A stretch of 64,000 nt of DNA from Exophiala sp. HKRS030. Lineage: Eukaryota > Ascomycota > Eurotiomycetes > Chaetothyriales > Herpotrichiellaceae. The position numbers and the translations under genes were made by a program. The notes under the pieces are model-generated. The model was not told where the DNA came from, made no database searches, and saw nothing but the letters and a program-made list of their open reading frames with translations. The DNA is taken from the NCBI GenBank assembly GCA_023897205.1, contig JAHWDD010000002.1, positions 5,952,001 through 6,016,000 on the forward strand, given 5' to 3'. Positions 35,547-46,998 of the stretch are shown piece by piece; position 1 is the stretch's first letter; every line of letters begins with the position of its first letter.

Positions 35547-37730
35547 ATGACCACTCGCAGGAACAAACCACGTAGTGCCAACGACAAGGGTTTCTTATGG
35601 GTCAATAAAGACGAAGCATCCTTCTCGTTGTCCTCAAGTGATCCATCAGAAGCACGACGTATTTTCCAGTTCGTACAGCGTCAGAGACTCGGGACAAATA
35701 CATCTGACCCCAGTACTGTTGATACAAATATTTCCATATCACCTTCACGAAAAACCAATCGACCCCGCCATCGACCATTGAGCGTTAGGTAAGCCTACAC
35801 CTATTCCGCACGTGGCAATCATCGTATTCCAAGGCTTCCAGCATGCAGTGGCACCGGGATTTGGAAAGGCTGTGTTGCGATGCCCTCGACATATGCAGCC
35901 CATGATCCCAGTGATTACTGATCCGGGACTTTCAATATTGTTCGTACTTGGAATGAATGCTGCGGGAGACTGATTCTGGACGATTCTCCTAGGCTGAATA
36001 CCACTACTTCCGAAGCACCAATCATTGACGAACAGCCCTCTGCCCACGAGTCTCGCGAAGGGTTGACAGCCGAAGAAGGACCACATCGAGCAAGCTCACG
36101 TCATATTCATGATTGGATTGCGCACGTCAGGCGTACTCGCCAAAATGTCCCCGCGAACAATTTTATCCCCAGTTCTGGGGTTGATCCATTTTCAGCAACA
36201 CCCATACCAATCACCAAGGATATCGAGGTTCTCATCAAATACTTCAATCTCATGTCAACGACCGGCTCTCACGTTGACAAAGCAGAAGTTCTGCCGCCAC
36301 ACCTTCAACCTGTCCGTCGCTATACATCCTTTCGCGATGTCACGCTCAACAAGATATTGAAGGATAAAGTCGAATTTGCTTCCCTAATGGTGGTGATGGC
36401 TAGTCGGATGGTGCACCTTTCTCGCATTCCTGCAGTTGGCTTTGCCCGTCCTGAATACTATATGCACCTTGCAATATCTTCCATCCAAGAAAGAATGGTC
36501 GATTGTCAAAGGAGAGGTGTGCAAGGAGATAGAGTTATTGCAAATGGTGTTCATAGTCTAGCTGTCGCAGACTGGATTTCTCAACGTTTCGCCGCAGCAG
36601 CTACTCATGTACGTGCGATGAGGCTTCTCATGCAGTTTCTCGACATGGAGAACAATGTGGATATTCTCATTGCAAAGGGGATCGTGAATATTGATAAAAT
36701 GATTGCTATTGAAACAGGCTGGTTACCGGTTTTCCCAGTTATGTTCGATCCAGGACCCATGGAGTCAAAACGAATGAGTTTGATCAAGGCTGAAATTAAA
36801 ACTTACCGCTCTAGTGGGCTTGTGCCGGTCTTGTATCCCCGCAGTCCAGTCCTAGATGCTAGCAACGCGACGAATGCGGTCATGTCGCATGTCACTGATA
36901 TACTGGCGAATGCATCTGAGATCATGGACCTGGAACTTGGTTCTGGCTTTGAGCAGGCAATACTCGCTCGAGTGATACATCCCGCACTCTCAAGCGTTTT
37001 GTCTGACTTTCTCGACGTGGTGACTGTTGCAAAGTACGTTTGGCGTACGCCTCACGCCACAAAAGATGATGCCGAATGGATGTGCAGTCGCGCTCGCGCA
37101 ATAAATCATCGCCTCCTGGCGCTTCCCAAATTGATGCCAGAGCCAGCTTTCAGCACAGAAGCTAGAAAAGCAGAAGCTTTGAGGATAGCACTGGTCCTGA
37201 TCATGCTGCGCTGCACAAATCGTATGGCCTTTCGAAGTGCACAGCCCAATATGCGAAGATTGCAGCGGGTACTGGAAGGGATTGATACAAATTGGAGGTC
37301 CAGCCCTGGTTCGAACTCACAAGAAAACACGGCGTCGGTGGCATCGTCGCCATTATCCACTTCCAAATTATCATCAAGGAGGCCAGCAGTAAACGCCTCG
37401 CCTGAGGAGTCTGCGCGAGCAGCATCACCACCATTAATGACTTCCGCACCATCGCAAAGACCGGCACTTATATCTGAAAGCTCAAGCTCAAGCTCAAGCT
37501 CCTACGATGAGAACAGACTCCTTTTGTGGATTCTTCTAACTGGCCATTTCAATGCACACGGTGAACCGGAAGAGATGTGGTTTCTAATGCGGGCGGCATA
37601 CGTGGCGGAGCATCATCTCGGATTTCATGATGCTGAGCATTTACACAGTTTCATGGGACAATATCTGTACAGCAAGACCATGCAACACCACAGTCTGACA
37701 GTGGTTGGATTATACCTGAGCAGCGTGTGA
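35547..37730 (+). CDS. Fungal transcription-factor-like protein lacking a zinc cluster (second member)
   Basis: Same family as the gene at 31749. Exon 1 (35547-35788) begins with basic residues and the F-x-W-V-N hallmark (GFLWVNKDE) and ends at a good donor (GTAAGC). Exon 2 most likely begins at 35993 after CTCCTAG, which keeps the frame and gives 660 codons (659 aa); another acceptor at 35968 also fits. The body is helical with no zinc finger. A Ser-rich linker includes a run from AGCTCA repeats (37478-37502). The N-terminal exon is less secure than the long 3' exon. Expected role: nuclear regulator of unknown target, by family only. Confidence 0.75.
37478..37502 (+). repeat. Short tandem repeat encoding a serine run
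   Basis: Repeats of AGCTCA inside the second regulator-like gene, encoding consecutive serines in the linker. Confidence 0.7.
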
Positions 37731-38234
37731 ATTGAGGAAAATTTATTGATGTTAATCTGAAATTCTTATGGGCAGCATTATTGCGATGTTTTCAAGGCCG
37801 GAGAGCAAGCATGATGACTCTCTTTCTAACAGGTTAAGAGGAATTGGTGATACTGACACTAGCTAGTTACGTCTCTGGTATTGAGAGATACCTAATATGC
37901 ATATATATGAATGGAGAGTCAGTTGCCGCTCCGGAGAAGCGATATCGCCCAGCAATCTTAACAAGCACAAATCGAGATTGTGGCAGCTCAAGTCTAGGTC
38001 AGAGGCATTGGAGGAATGTGGAAGCCTCTTCAACAAAATCGTCTCTCATTAGGTCATGGTCTTTGGAACCCTAGTACAACCTCAGCACTTCCAGTATTGT
38101 TGCTATGGGTGGCTACGCTGTACTGTCATCACAAGGAGAAAAACCAGCTTCCTTATGCCGGTGGTAGACATGTCCCAGGCTGGCGTTCTTAGACGACAAA
38201 TCCAAGGGTTGCAAGACAGGTCTGGCACCCTGGA
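37731..38234. other. Intergenic, convergent 3' ends
   Basis: About 500 bp between convergent genes; should contain both 3' UTRs. Nothing else seen. Confidence 0.5.
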
Positions 38235-40124
38235 TCAAGGCCATAACCAACCATTCGGTGAATACGGCGGTGGATCATCATTGACATCCTCTTGGCTTTC
38301 ATGGCGCTGGACACCTTCGTCGCGCAATACAGGAATGAAACCGGCTTGAGCTGGCTGACCATGAGATTCAGAGACAGACGCTAAACCTTGGCTGGTACTG
38401 CTGCGAGGACCACTGAAATGGGTCAATAAAGGAGAACTGGGTTGGTGTGGGAGTTGGCCGCGGGGATCGGCTGTAGAACTTGTAATCGACAGTGTGGGAT
38501 CGTCTGAATCAGTGAGTCCGGCTGGCAGCAATATGTTGCTACTGGACATCGTTGGTATGTCGCCATCATCTGGGAACACCGAAGGTGCTGGGGAGATGGT
38601 GATCGAGTCACCGCTGCCGTCATCACGGTCGTCATCATCACCATCGACCTGGGGATTCAGGTTCTGGTCATCGACCTCTGGCGCTGCGACCTGAGCTCGT
38701 GACCCATGGTGATACGATTCAATTCCAGCGTGACGGGTTTCTCGATCTCTTTTCGCTATTGAAGACCGATTGGTCGTTAGCCAAATCCACCGATCGACCA
38801 TCGAGCGATAGTCATTGGCCGAGGCCGAAACATCGTAGTCTTTTGCCAAAACGTCGCAAAGATCTTCGTAGCTGGTTTTGTTGACGAGCACGTGTTCGAG
38901 AATGATGGCCTTCATATCTGTCCAGCGGTACTTCCCCGGTCCGAGTCTGCGGATGGTGTCCGACTCTACCTCATCGGCCTTCTCAGCATTCGTACGCGCG
39001 AACTGGTATGTCGAGTAGCCCTTCAAGCAAGCCAGATCAGTTGTGACCCAGGTGGGTGACTTGTCTGACTTGCGACAGTAAGTGCCGATCTTGAGCAGGA
39101 ATTCTCGGTTATAATGCCAGAAGCCACGCTTGGAATCATAGACGGCCTCGGGCGTGGGCGCCGCCGTGTCGCTCATATACGTTCGGTAGTTCATCGTGTC
39201 CAAATGGCGTAGGTACTGCGGCACATCCGCATCCTTGTCCCCCTTAACGGCAAGATCGCCTCGTAATTCCCGTCTCGACATGCGCATCAGCTTGCGGCGG
39301 CGGCGGTTGTATTCTTCAATATCAGCCTGGCGCGACGCGACGGCGCGGGCTCGTGCTTCTACCATCTTCTGGTTCCAGTGGTAGCGGGTCGTGCCGCCGA
39401 TTTGGCGCGGTAAGGATTTGTCGCACCATAGGCAGATCCGGCGTCGTTCTTTGTCGTCGCCTAGGGGGTTCTTGCATCCGACGCCGTGGCATTCGGCGTC
39501 CGCGTGCGCGATCGCTTCCCAGTTTTGGAAGTCTTTGCATTCTGGACATATGTGCCCGTCGCTTTTCAGCGTGCAAATGCAGTAGTCGCGGGTACTTTCT
39601 GTCGCGTCGTACCATGGTCTTGTTGCTTTGGTGGCAGCGGTGGCGTCGGTACTGCTGGTAGGGGATGTCGCCAAGGGAAAACGGTGGCCCCGGCTGGGAT
39701 TTCCCGTGTCCCAGCATTCTATGCATAGATGGCGTATTCGGTTCTGGAAGGTATTTTCGTGGCCGCGGGAAAAGGACGACTTGACGATGCAGGCTCCACA
39801 TACAGGCCGAGAGCAGTATCGACATGGTTTGGGCTTGTCGCCTTTTGTGTGGGTTTGGATCGAGCACTCCCACGCAGCAATGGATTTGAGTAGTCGCCAT
39901 TGATCCGTGTTGTGGCGGCCGATGTGTAAGGATTCTCTCGCGTGTCCGCTGTTGAGTTGAGCTGATAAGTCCGCATTTTCGAACCCGTGAAGTCCCGCTC
40001 GTAGAGTCGTGCTCGATCGAGATAGACTGATCAGATCTCCGGCCGGAAGGTGTCTACCTATGGACTCGGCGACTGTCCATATCGAGACGAGAGTCTCGAG
40101 ACGTGAGATTCCGCTGTCGACCAT
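38235..40124 (-). CDS. F-box-like protein with Cys-rich zinc-binding middle and PPPY tail
   Basis: Single exon, 629 aa. An F-box-like N-terminus (SIGRHLPAGDLISLSRSSTTLRAG preceded by a hydrophobic IWTVAE; helix break typical) suggests binding to SKP1 in an SCF ubiquitin ligase. It is followed by paired cysteines that could hold zinc: CRYCSRPVCGAC, CIECW, CICTL..CPECK, CHGVGC and CLWCDKS. The middle is basic and helical (RRRRKLMRMSRRELRG). The C-terminal 150 residues are acidic and Ser-rich (DGDDDDRDDGSGD) and end with DDPPPYSPNGW, a PPxY motif of the type bound by WW domains of Rsp5/Nedd4 ligases. Similar fungal F-box proteins have unknown targets. The start at 40124 is the first ATG before the F-box. 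Confidence 0.75.
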   Translation of the reverse strand: MVDSGISRLETLVSIWTVAESIGRHLPAGDLISLSRSSTTLRAGLHGFENADLSAQLNSGHARESLHIGRHNTDQWRLLKSIAAWECSIQTHTKGDKPKPCRYCSRPVCGACIVKSSFSRGHENTFQNRIRHLCIECWDTGNPSRGHRFPLATSPTSSTDATAATKATRPWYDATESTRDYCICTLKSDGHICPECKDFQNWEAIAHADAECHGVGCKNPLGDDKERRRICLWCDKSLPRQIGGTTRYHWNQKMVEARARAVASRQADIEEYNRRRRKLMRMSRRELRGDLAVKGDKDADVPQYLRHLDTMNYRTYMSDTAAPTPEAVYDSKRGFWHYNREFLLKIGTYCRKSDKSPTWVTTDLACLKGYSTYQFARTNAEKADEVESDTIRRLGPGKYRWTDMKAIILEHVLVNKTSYEDLCDVLAKDYDVSASANDYRSMVDRWIWLTTNRSSIAKRDRETRHAGIESYHHGSRAQVAAPEVDDQNLNPQVDGDDDDRDDGSGDSITISPAPSVFPDDGDIPTMSSSNILLPAGLTDSDDPTLSITSSTADPRGQLPHQPSSPLLTHFSGPRSSTSQGLASVSESHGQPAQAGFIPVLRDEGVQRHESQEDVNDDPPPYSPNGWLWP

Positions 40125-40872
40125 GGTTCCGTAATGAAGCCAATGACATGGAGAGGGGCGGATGGGAAAGTAGTCTGGGTGGCCACATCAAGTGAGCGAA
40201 GGTCGACGAGACCTGGGAGGACAAGACCATCGGTTCCTCGGAGCGACAACTCTTCCAGCGTATCAGATTTCCCTCCAACTTTTGTTTGTGCGTGCGCAGT
40301 ACTAGAGTCACCAAGGCGTAGTCGGTGCTTTACTTGTTGATCCTCGTCTGTGGTTGGCAATCCGAGTATATAAAATCCCAGCGTAAGACGACAATGGTGG
40401 GATGTGGAAAGTAACAATATTCGTCTGACAGTACTACGTCATCAGAAGCCTAAGCCATGAATCAGTGTACATACGTGCAAATCCTAGGGACAGATCGAGA
40501 TATCCCAATTGTCAGACAGAAAATAAGACAGGCACCTACTAGGGACCGAATTTCGGGCCTGAAGCGAGTTTGGATACCCCAAAGGGATTCTGAACTCTGC
40601 TTAAGTTAGTGGACCCCAAACTTGAGGAAACTTTTCTGTACCTGGCGGGAAAGAGACACTTGAAAACCCCGAGCAGGAATATTATAGAGCATGACACATG
40701 GTTCTTGAGTCTACATTTTCCATTCTTCTTGACGCTTCATTGCGTAGGGAGTCTGCCTGAGGTGTCTTGCCTGGAGGGGCTTCTGCGTTAACAGACGCGC
40801 ATCTGGACAATTGTCGCGCCTGCCTTTTCTCGTTGCCTTGTAGCGCGACATTGCAACTCACCATCACCCACC
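40125..40872. promoter_or_regulatory. Divergent promoter region, F-box gene / LSM8
   Basis: About 750 bp between divergent start codons; the two promoters must lie here. Short open frames that overlap the F-box gene start look non-coding. Confidence 0.5.
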
Positions 40873-41232
40873 ATGTCGCTGCAACCATTTGTCGACAGTA
40901 AGCATCCCAGATCTTGTCTACTCTTACCTCTGAACAACTTTACTAATGCTGAATCCGCAGAGAAAGTCCTGGTAATCACCGTCGACGGCCGAACCCTGGT
41001 CGGCACCTTACTGTCCTGCGACCAAGTCACCAACATTGTCTTGAGCGACACGGTGGAGAGAATCATTCGACCTGCAGACGATCCGGAGCCGAGCTCGCAG
41101 GTCCAACATGGACTGTACCTTGTCCGCGGCGACAACATCACCATCGTGGGTCTGGTCGATGAAGAGTTGGATAACAGCATCGATTGGGAGAAGGTCAGAG
41201 GCGACGTGATCGGGACGACGAAACATGTGTGA
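40873..41232 (+). CDS. LSM8: U6 snRNA-associated Sm-like protein LSm8
   Basis: Subunit of the nuclear LSm2-8 ring that binds the 3' end of U6 snRNA in splicing. Exon 1 is 40873-40897 (MSLQPFVD..) and exon 2 is 40961-41232. The 63-nt intron has a perfect branch-site consensus (TACTAAT near 40941) and an in-phase junction that creates KKVLVITVDGR. Total 99 codons (98 aa), the usual LSm8 length. The Sm1 motif (VLVITVDGRTLVGTLLSCDQ) and Sm2 motif (GLYLVRGDNITIVG) are both complete. LSm8 is told from LSm1 by its short length and the LVRGDNI pattern. Confidence 0.96.
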   Translation: MSLQPFVDSKHPRSCLLLPLNNFTNAESAEKVLVITVDGRTLVGTLLSCDQVTNIVLSDTVERIIRPADDPEPSSQVQHGLYLVRGDNITIVGLVDEELDNSIDWEKVRGDVIGTTKHV

Positions 41233-41852
41233 TCAGGAGAAGGAAATACCAGTCGACAAAGAAGAACGAGTGGTGCCGACGGCTAGAGAAGTTTAGGATT
41301 TTCTCACACGATCCTTCTCTACTGTCCTGCCTTGGACGACGACTGAGCCGAGACCGTGAATGCATCACTTTCGAGTGGTTGAGCAATCCTGCTGGTCTGC
41401 TATCAAGATGTAGCTGGTCAAAGTGTATGTGTGGAGGCCGGACACATTTGAGTATGTCATGTCCAACCGCTCTGGTCTTGCCAATCGCTTTAACACCGCC
41501 TTGGAAGCTTACAGAGTCCTCTCTCAGCCTCATAAAGGCATAGTCGCCCAACAGCAAGCCAGTGTTTTTCGACTTACGGAAGCGACGACACCACTGTAAA
41601 GGTGCGGCAACTGTGTTGGACATTGACCCGTACCAGTCTTCTCAGGAGCAGACTAGCCTGTGTGAGGGACGTATGACAGTGAATCTCTTCTTAGGGAGGA
41701 GTACTTCCTTGGGAAGCCGAGCGGATTTACTTCCACCTCAGTTTTTGATATGAGCTTGAAATCTGCTTAGTAAGAATTTCAACTTTCATACAAATTGAAA
41801 TGTGCTACACTGGTTCGGCATCTATCTTCTGCTCTCTTCCTTCCATCGTCGC
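41233..41852. other. Intergenic, convergent 3' ends
   Basis: About 620 bp between LSM8 and the MFS gene. A 142-codon minus-strand frame (41195-41623) overlaps the LSM8 end and shows no family features. Confidence 0.5.
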
Positions 41853-43601
41853 TCAGTATGTAAAGCGGAATGCAGGATGATCATCGCCCAGATTGTTTTT
41901 CTCATCCTCGGGCAAATTGTATCTATCATCCCTCTTACCCTCATCACGTAGTCGGTTTTCTCTTTTGATGTAAAACAAGAACGCGATAGAGCTTAGCACA
42001 CAAAGCCACACGAGACCCAAGCCCAAGCCGAATCCAAGAGGGTATTCCGGGGCTTGCGTAGTCACAAACATGTTGCTAAAAGATTTTTGTCAGTTTCCAC
42101 TGTAACTTCAACGATGTCAGCTTGACATACCTGGCGATAATGCCACCGACGTTGCCAAATCCAACTTGCATGGCAGCCGCAATACCGACTTTATAGTGTC
42201 CAGACATATTGTTGCTCATCCAGACCAATGTGATGGGCTGAGCGATATATCCGCCTCCCACAATTGTGAAGAGTGCAAAGTATCGAACTCCCACTGAAAC
42301 TCTATGCATGTTGAGAAGGATCACATAGCCGACCGTGGTGGTCAAGCAGCCTAAGATGATGAAACCAAAACGATGTTTGGTCTTGTCACTGGCAATTGCA
42401 CAGGACAATGCGCATACTGTGGCAAATGAGAAGATTGGAATAGACATGACTTGAGCCCGGATCGCTGTCCAACCCAGTTGTCGCAAGATCGTGGGCGTGA
42501 AGAAAGCGCCGCTGTATGATGTCGTGACGATGCCGAGATACATTGCGATACTTTTCAATAGAAGTTAGATGGGGTTTTCTCGCACGAGAATTCGATAGCG
42601 ATCACTTACCCAAGATAGATCTTGACATCACCAAATACACGGCGCGAAGTCTTCTTGTTCCAGTGACTCATGTGTGCGTCGGCTCTATCGACAGCGAGAC
42701 GACGGATCAAAAGCTCACGCTCATTCTCCTTCAAGAACTTGGCGGTCTCCGGCCAATCTGGCACGATCCAGTAGCTCGCGACCGCAATGACCACAGTAGC
42801 AATACCTTCGATGATGAAAATCCATCTCCAACCGCGATATCCGCTGATACCATCCATATGGGCAATCGCATAGGCGAGCAGGCCGCTAAAAGCGCCAGCG
42901 ATAATGGATGCGGAGAAGAAGAGGTTGAATCGCCATTGAAGTTCGTGGCGGCGGTAGTACATACTCAGAATGTATACACAACCAGGAAAGAAACCGGCCT
43001 CCAATGCGCCGATGATGACTCTGCAAACCACAAGTCCTGCAAAAGATCGTGTAAGACCCTGGCAGATGGTCACGACACCCCAGCCGGCCATGATGGATGA
43101 GAGAAAGATCGAAGGACGCATTCGCTTCAGCAGAATGTTACATGGAACTTCCAATAGAATGTAGGGAATGAAGAACATGAAGAGAGCGATGTTGTAGTCC
43201 TGTCCAGTCATGCCAAGGTCGGCTTCCAACCCTTGGATGCGCGCATTGCCAATATTGATTCTGATATACCGTCGTTAGCTTCATCTAAGAATCGAAAGAG
43301 TGAGGTTGGTACGACTACAGAGACCGGTAGCGTAAGTGCTGGGTGTGGGGGTAAAGCGAGACTTGGGTCTTCTCTGCGACAGAACAGGAATGAGATGAAC
43401 GTACCGATCAATAAATGCGCAGAGGAAGAGCAGGAAGAGGATGGGGATGAGATTGAGATCTGTTTTGCGCAGAACCTTTTTCTCCAGAATGGGGTCAAAA
43501 TCAGGAGTTTCGCCTTTCAAGCTGAGGGAGTTTGTGTCGTGCGTTTCCTTATCACGAGGCACATCTTCAATCTCAGACTTTCGCGAGATCTTGTCTGCCA
43601 T
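41853..43601 (-). CDS. MFS permease, Dal5/anion:cation symporter type
   Basis: Twelve-helix major facilitator of the allantoate/nicotinate/vitamin (ACS) group. Exons 43601-43405, 43260-42610, 42550-42131 and 42075-41853 give 497 codons (496 aa). Family signs: INIGNARIQGLEADLGMTG after TM1, a TM4 with GWGVVTICQGLTRSF, RVIIGALEAGFFPG in TM4-5, GYRGWRWIFIIEG before TM6, and a polar C-terminal tail (RDDRYNLPEDEKNNLGDDHP). Substrates of relatives include allantoate, ureidosuccinate, nicotinate, pantothenate and biotin; this one cannot be assigned. All introns are in phase and there is no break. Confidence 0.92.
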
Positions 43602-45096
43602 GGTGACCCTGGCCTAGGATCAAGTAAGATGTTCAAGCAGGATAGGTTCTGAGGAGGCCGAAAAATCAAAGCTCGATCTCCTGAAACAGAGGTGCAAAAA
43701 ACCAGACTCCGCAAGACAGACAAACTGAGGTGTCCACGGTGGAACTGACCAGGTTTTATCACTCCGGGGTTGCATAGTCGAAGCGGTAATGATGGGCGTG
43801 GGAATATGGGAAAGACCCATTGATTGAGTATCCCAGTGTTCGCCTGGCAGGACCATTTCCGCGTTGTGACATGGTCTGGGACAATGCAAGACCGGGGTGT
43901 TGATCTGCAAAGCTGATTCACACCCGACCATATGGCCTCCGCACGAGCAATGGTTGGTGCCAAAGGTCTTGGCTTCACTCGACTGGCATTGCTTCGGGCA
44001 AGAAGATTTGAGGTTTGAAGAGCTTGACTGACTGGCACTGGCATACGTTACCTTGCTCTGCCATACATATTTGAGTCAATTGTCTGGAAAAGATTGAATC
44101 TGTCAAAGCTTCTGCTTCTAGAAGAGAGTCCTCGATGTAGCACAATTGCAGGCCGGTGATGACATGTTTTACTCTCAGTGTTGATGTACATGTACTGTAC
44201 CTTGTCGTCGTTATCTAGGCCTAAATAACTGTAGGCTGACCAATTGGGGATTTCGTCACGATAATCAAGCGCGCTAGGGGCGGTAAGAGTATGGGTACTT
44301 TTGGACAAGGCAGAATACAGGCAGATTTCAAGAGGCGAATAAGCGAACTTCACATGTACAAGACTGGAGTACTGGTCAACCACCACAATGTCAACTTGTC
44401 AAGGTTGCGAGCGGAAAGTTGGAGGTCTGGAGAAGAATATGGAGAATGCGGGTGGCTGTTGGAGAAAACGTCAAGGGGACGGAGACTATTCCTATATTGG
44501 TTAGGGTGCTCATGTGACTCGGACATCGCGTATAAAAAGTGCGGTTTGCCCTTCCGCTTGCCTCTGCGTCTGTGTTCCGCACTCTCCTACACAACCAGAG
44601 TTCCGCCAATCGACTTGTCGACCGAGACATCCACCAAGCCTTTGTCTGCACGCAAGAATAGAAGAGTTGGCGAGGTCATTCTCAATAGGCTCTTTTATAC
44701 GGTCGGGCCCCCAGTCCATCGCTCAAGCTCGGTGTTCCTGCCGACTGCCGTCGGCAACCAAAGAAGATCCATTGAGACTTGACTGACATAGCTGAAATGC
44801 AAATACCCGAGACCTGCTGCAGGTAATATTGGCATGTTCTGAGGTGAATTCCCAGAGATACATTCGTCGAGTCGTACAAATCAAATGCTGGGACGTCTGT
44901 GGAGCAGAAGACACACGGGCATGGAACAGCAAGCTCCGACCACGTTGAACAGGAGACAATGGTCTACAAACTAATGCAGCTTTTATGGTCTAAGTCACCG
45001 GCGCTTAGGCCGCTTTCATACGTCCAGGGAGGTTCCGCCAATAGTGAAGACTTCTTTGCCGGGACCTCATAATCCCCGTCAGTCAGCCTGGCCGCC
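43602..45096. other. Intergenic with facing TATA-like boxes
   Basis: About 1.5 kb without a supported gene. It contains TATAAAAAG on plus (44531-44539) and TATAAAAGA on minus (44691-44699), facing each other about 150 bp apart. Short open frames here lack recognisable features. Confidence 0.45.
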
Positions 45097-46998
45097 TCAT
45101 GCCAGTTCACATTTACCAAGGACACCTTCCCAGGGCTTCAACTGGATTTTCCCTTGCTGAGGCTTGTCTGGTTTTGCTTTGGCATAGTTGCTGCAAGCCC
45201 AGAAGTCTACCTTCAGGGTTTCAGGCAACGTCCATTCAACATCTTTGCCAGAGAAATTCAAGACGACGAGCCAGCGTTCCCCCTTTGCGCTTGTGCGACC
45301 ATACGCCAAAATCGACGGGTCTTCTGGAGAGATTTCCTGATAATCGCCGTAGACAAACACGTCTGCATGCTCTTTGCGATCTTTCAAGCCTCTCTGCCAG
45401 AATTGCCAGGTCGACAGCTCATCAGAACTGTTGTAATTGATCTGATCCTCGGCGTTGATTCCGTCTTTGTAGTCATCCATGACCCTCATCCAAGGCTTCA
45501 CTCCAGGTTTGCAGAAACCTGCATTTTCTTCATTGCTCCAGTGCATAGGTGTACGGGCGTGATCACGAGCCTTCATATGAATAATCTTCTTTCCGTGCTC
45601 GAGTTGTTCCGGCTTGTCTTTGTATATTTGCTGACACTTTTTCCAGTAATTGATGGTCTCAATGTCTTTGTACTCCTCGCTGATGTCCCACTCGGTAGGT
45701 GCATTTCGAATGCCGATTTCTTCGCCTTGGTAGACGAAGATGGTACCTCCGAGCGTCGTTTGCATTAATGCCAGTAGTTTTGCACCCTTGTCGCGAACCT
45801 CGTCACTGTCGTCGGTGTACCGACTCACACTTCGGGGTTATCATGATTTTCAATGAAGACTGAATTCCATCCGTCTCGCTCAATCATACACCTTTGCCAT
45901 CGAGTGATGATTGCTTTCATCTCTTTGACGTCCCAGGGTTTCAGTGCCATTCGAATATTAGGTTTATCGATGTCCACAAGATCAAAGATGAAAATCATGT
46001 TCAGTTCTCCAGCATCAGCACCCACTGTCCGAAGAATCTCGTCTTCGTCCGACACACCAGGCATTTCACCCACTGTGATGGCGTCATACTTTGACAGCAC
46101 TTCGCGATACATCTCTTGAAGATAGTCGTGAAGCCTTGGGAATGTCAGCAACGTCCTGTAATGACTGCAAGGTCGAACTTACTTAGGTCCATTGACGAAG
46201 AACTGAGTCCCTGGTTGGTATTTGTGACTCTTTGGATCCAATACGATTGGAGCATCAGGATACGTAGGCACTTTGGAGATCATGTTGATAACATCCATAC
46301 GAAACCCTGCCACACCACGATCCAGCCAGAATTTCATCACATCCCAAACAGCTTCTCGAACTTCTGGGTTTTCCCAGTTCAGGTCGGGCTGTTCCGGTGT
46401 GAAAACTGAAAGGTAGTATTCGCCGGTTTCTGTGTCATATGTCCAAGCCGAATTTGCTTCGCCCAGGATTTGAGCCCAGTTGGTGGGAGGCTCAGGGACA
46501 CCACCCTCGCTGACAGACTTTGGAGGCTTCCAGATATACCAGTCTCTTTTCGGATTGTCTTTGGATGATCTGCTCTCGAGAAACCAGTCCTGAATTTTGG
46601 TTAATCACCTCGAAATCAAAAGCCGAGGAAGAAGATCATACATGCATGTTGGAGGTGTGGTTGACCACAAGATCCATCATCAGTTTCATATCTCTTTTCT
46701 TGAGCTCCGCGATAAGAGTGTCGACGTCTTCCAAGGAGCCATAGATTGGATCAATGACTTTGTAGTCGGCGATATCATAGCCCATATCCGCTTGAGGAGA
46801 TTTGTAGATAGGAGAAGTCCATACAACATCAACCCCCAAGCTTTTCAAGTAGTCGACGCGCGACGTGATGCCCTTGACATCTCCCCAGCCATCGCCATTG
46901 GTATCTTGGAAAGAGGACGGGTAGATTTGGTAGATAACAGCTTCTTTCCACCATTTCGGGTGGAGTAGGTGGAATGTTTCGACATTATTGTGCTGCAA
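45097..46998 (-). CDS. GH13 alpha-glucosidase / oligo-1,6-glucosidase type (one frame break)
   Basis: Intracellular glycoside hydrolase family 13 enzyme cleaving short alpha-glucosides; no signal peptide. Exons 46998-46642, 46589-46183 and 46134-45097. The four GH13 regions are present: DLVVNHTS, GFRMDVINM (nucleophile Asp), GEMPG (acid/base Glu) and IENHDNP (transition-state Asp), then YQGEEIG. The Val after the nucleophile is the residue associated with alpha-1,6 (isomaltase) preference in yeast and Bacillus enzymes. The frame slips at plus-strand G4 (45834-45837), right after the ENHDNP motif, where relatives continue without a break. One more base gives 601 codons (600 aa), the expected length. 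Regulation is not visible; the gene is divergent from fahA. Confidence 0.92.

Noticed and set aside
35745..36086. 113-codon minus-strand frame and an overlapping plus-strand frame
   Set aside because: It lies inside the probable intron and exon 2 start of the second regulator-like gene; no independent support.
41195..41623. 142-codon minus-strand frame overlapping the LSM8 end
   Set aside because: No family features; fits the 3' UTR of convergent genes.
43517..44044. 175-codon minus-strand frame overlapping the MFS start
   Set aside because: It is an alternate frame through the promoter and first exon of the permease.
3155..45837. Programmed frameshifting or mass pseudogenisation
   Set aside because: All breaks are single losses in G/C runs with no slippery-site context, no stops or other decay elsewhere in the genes, and all catalytic motifs kept.
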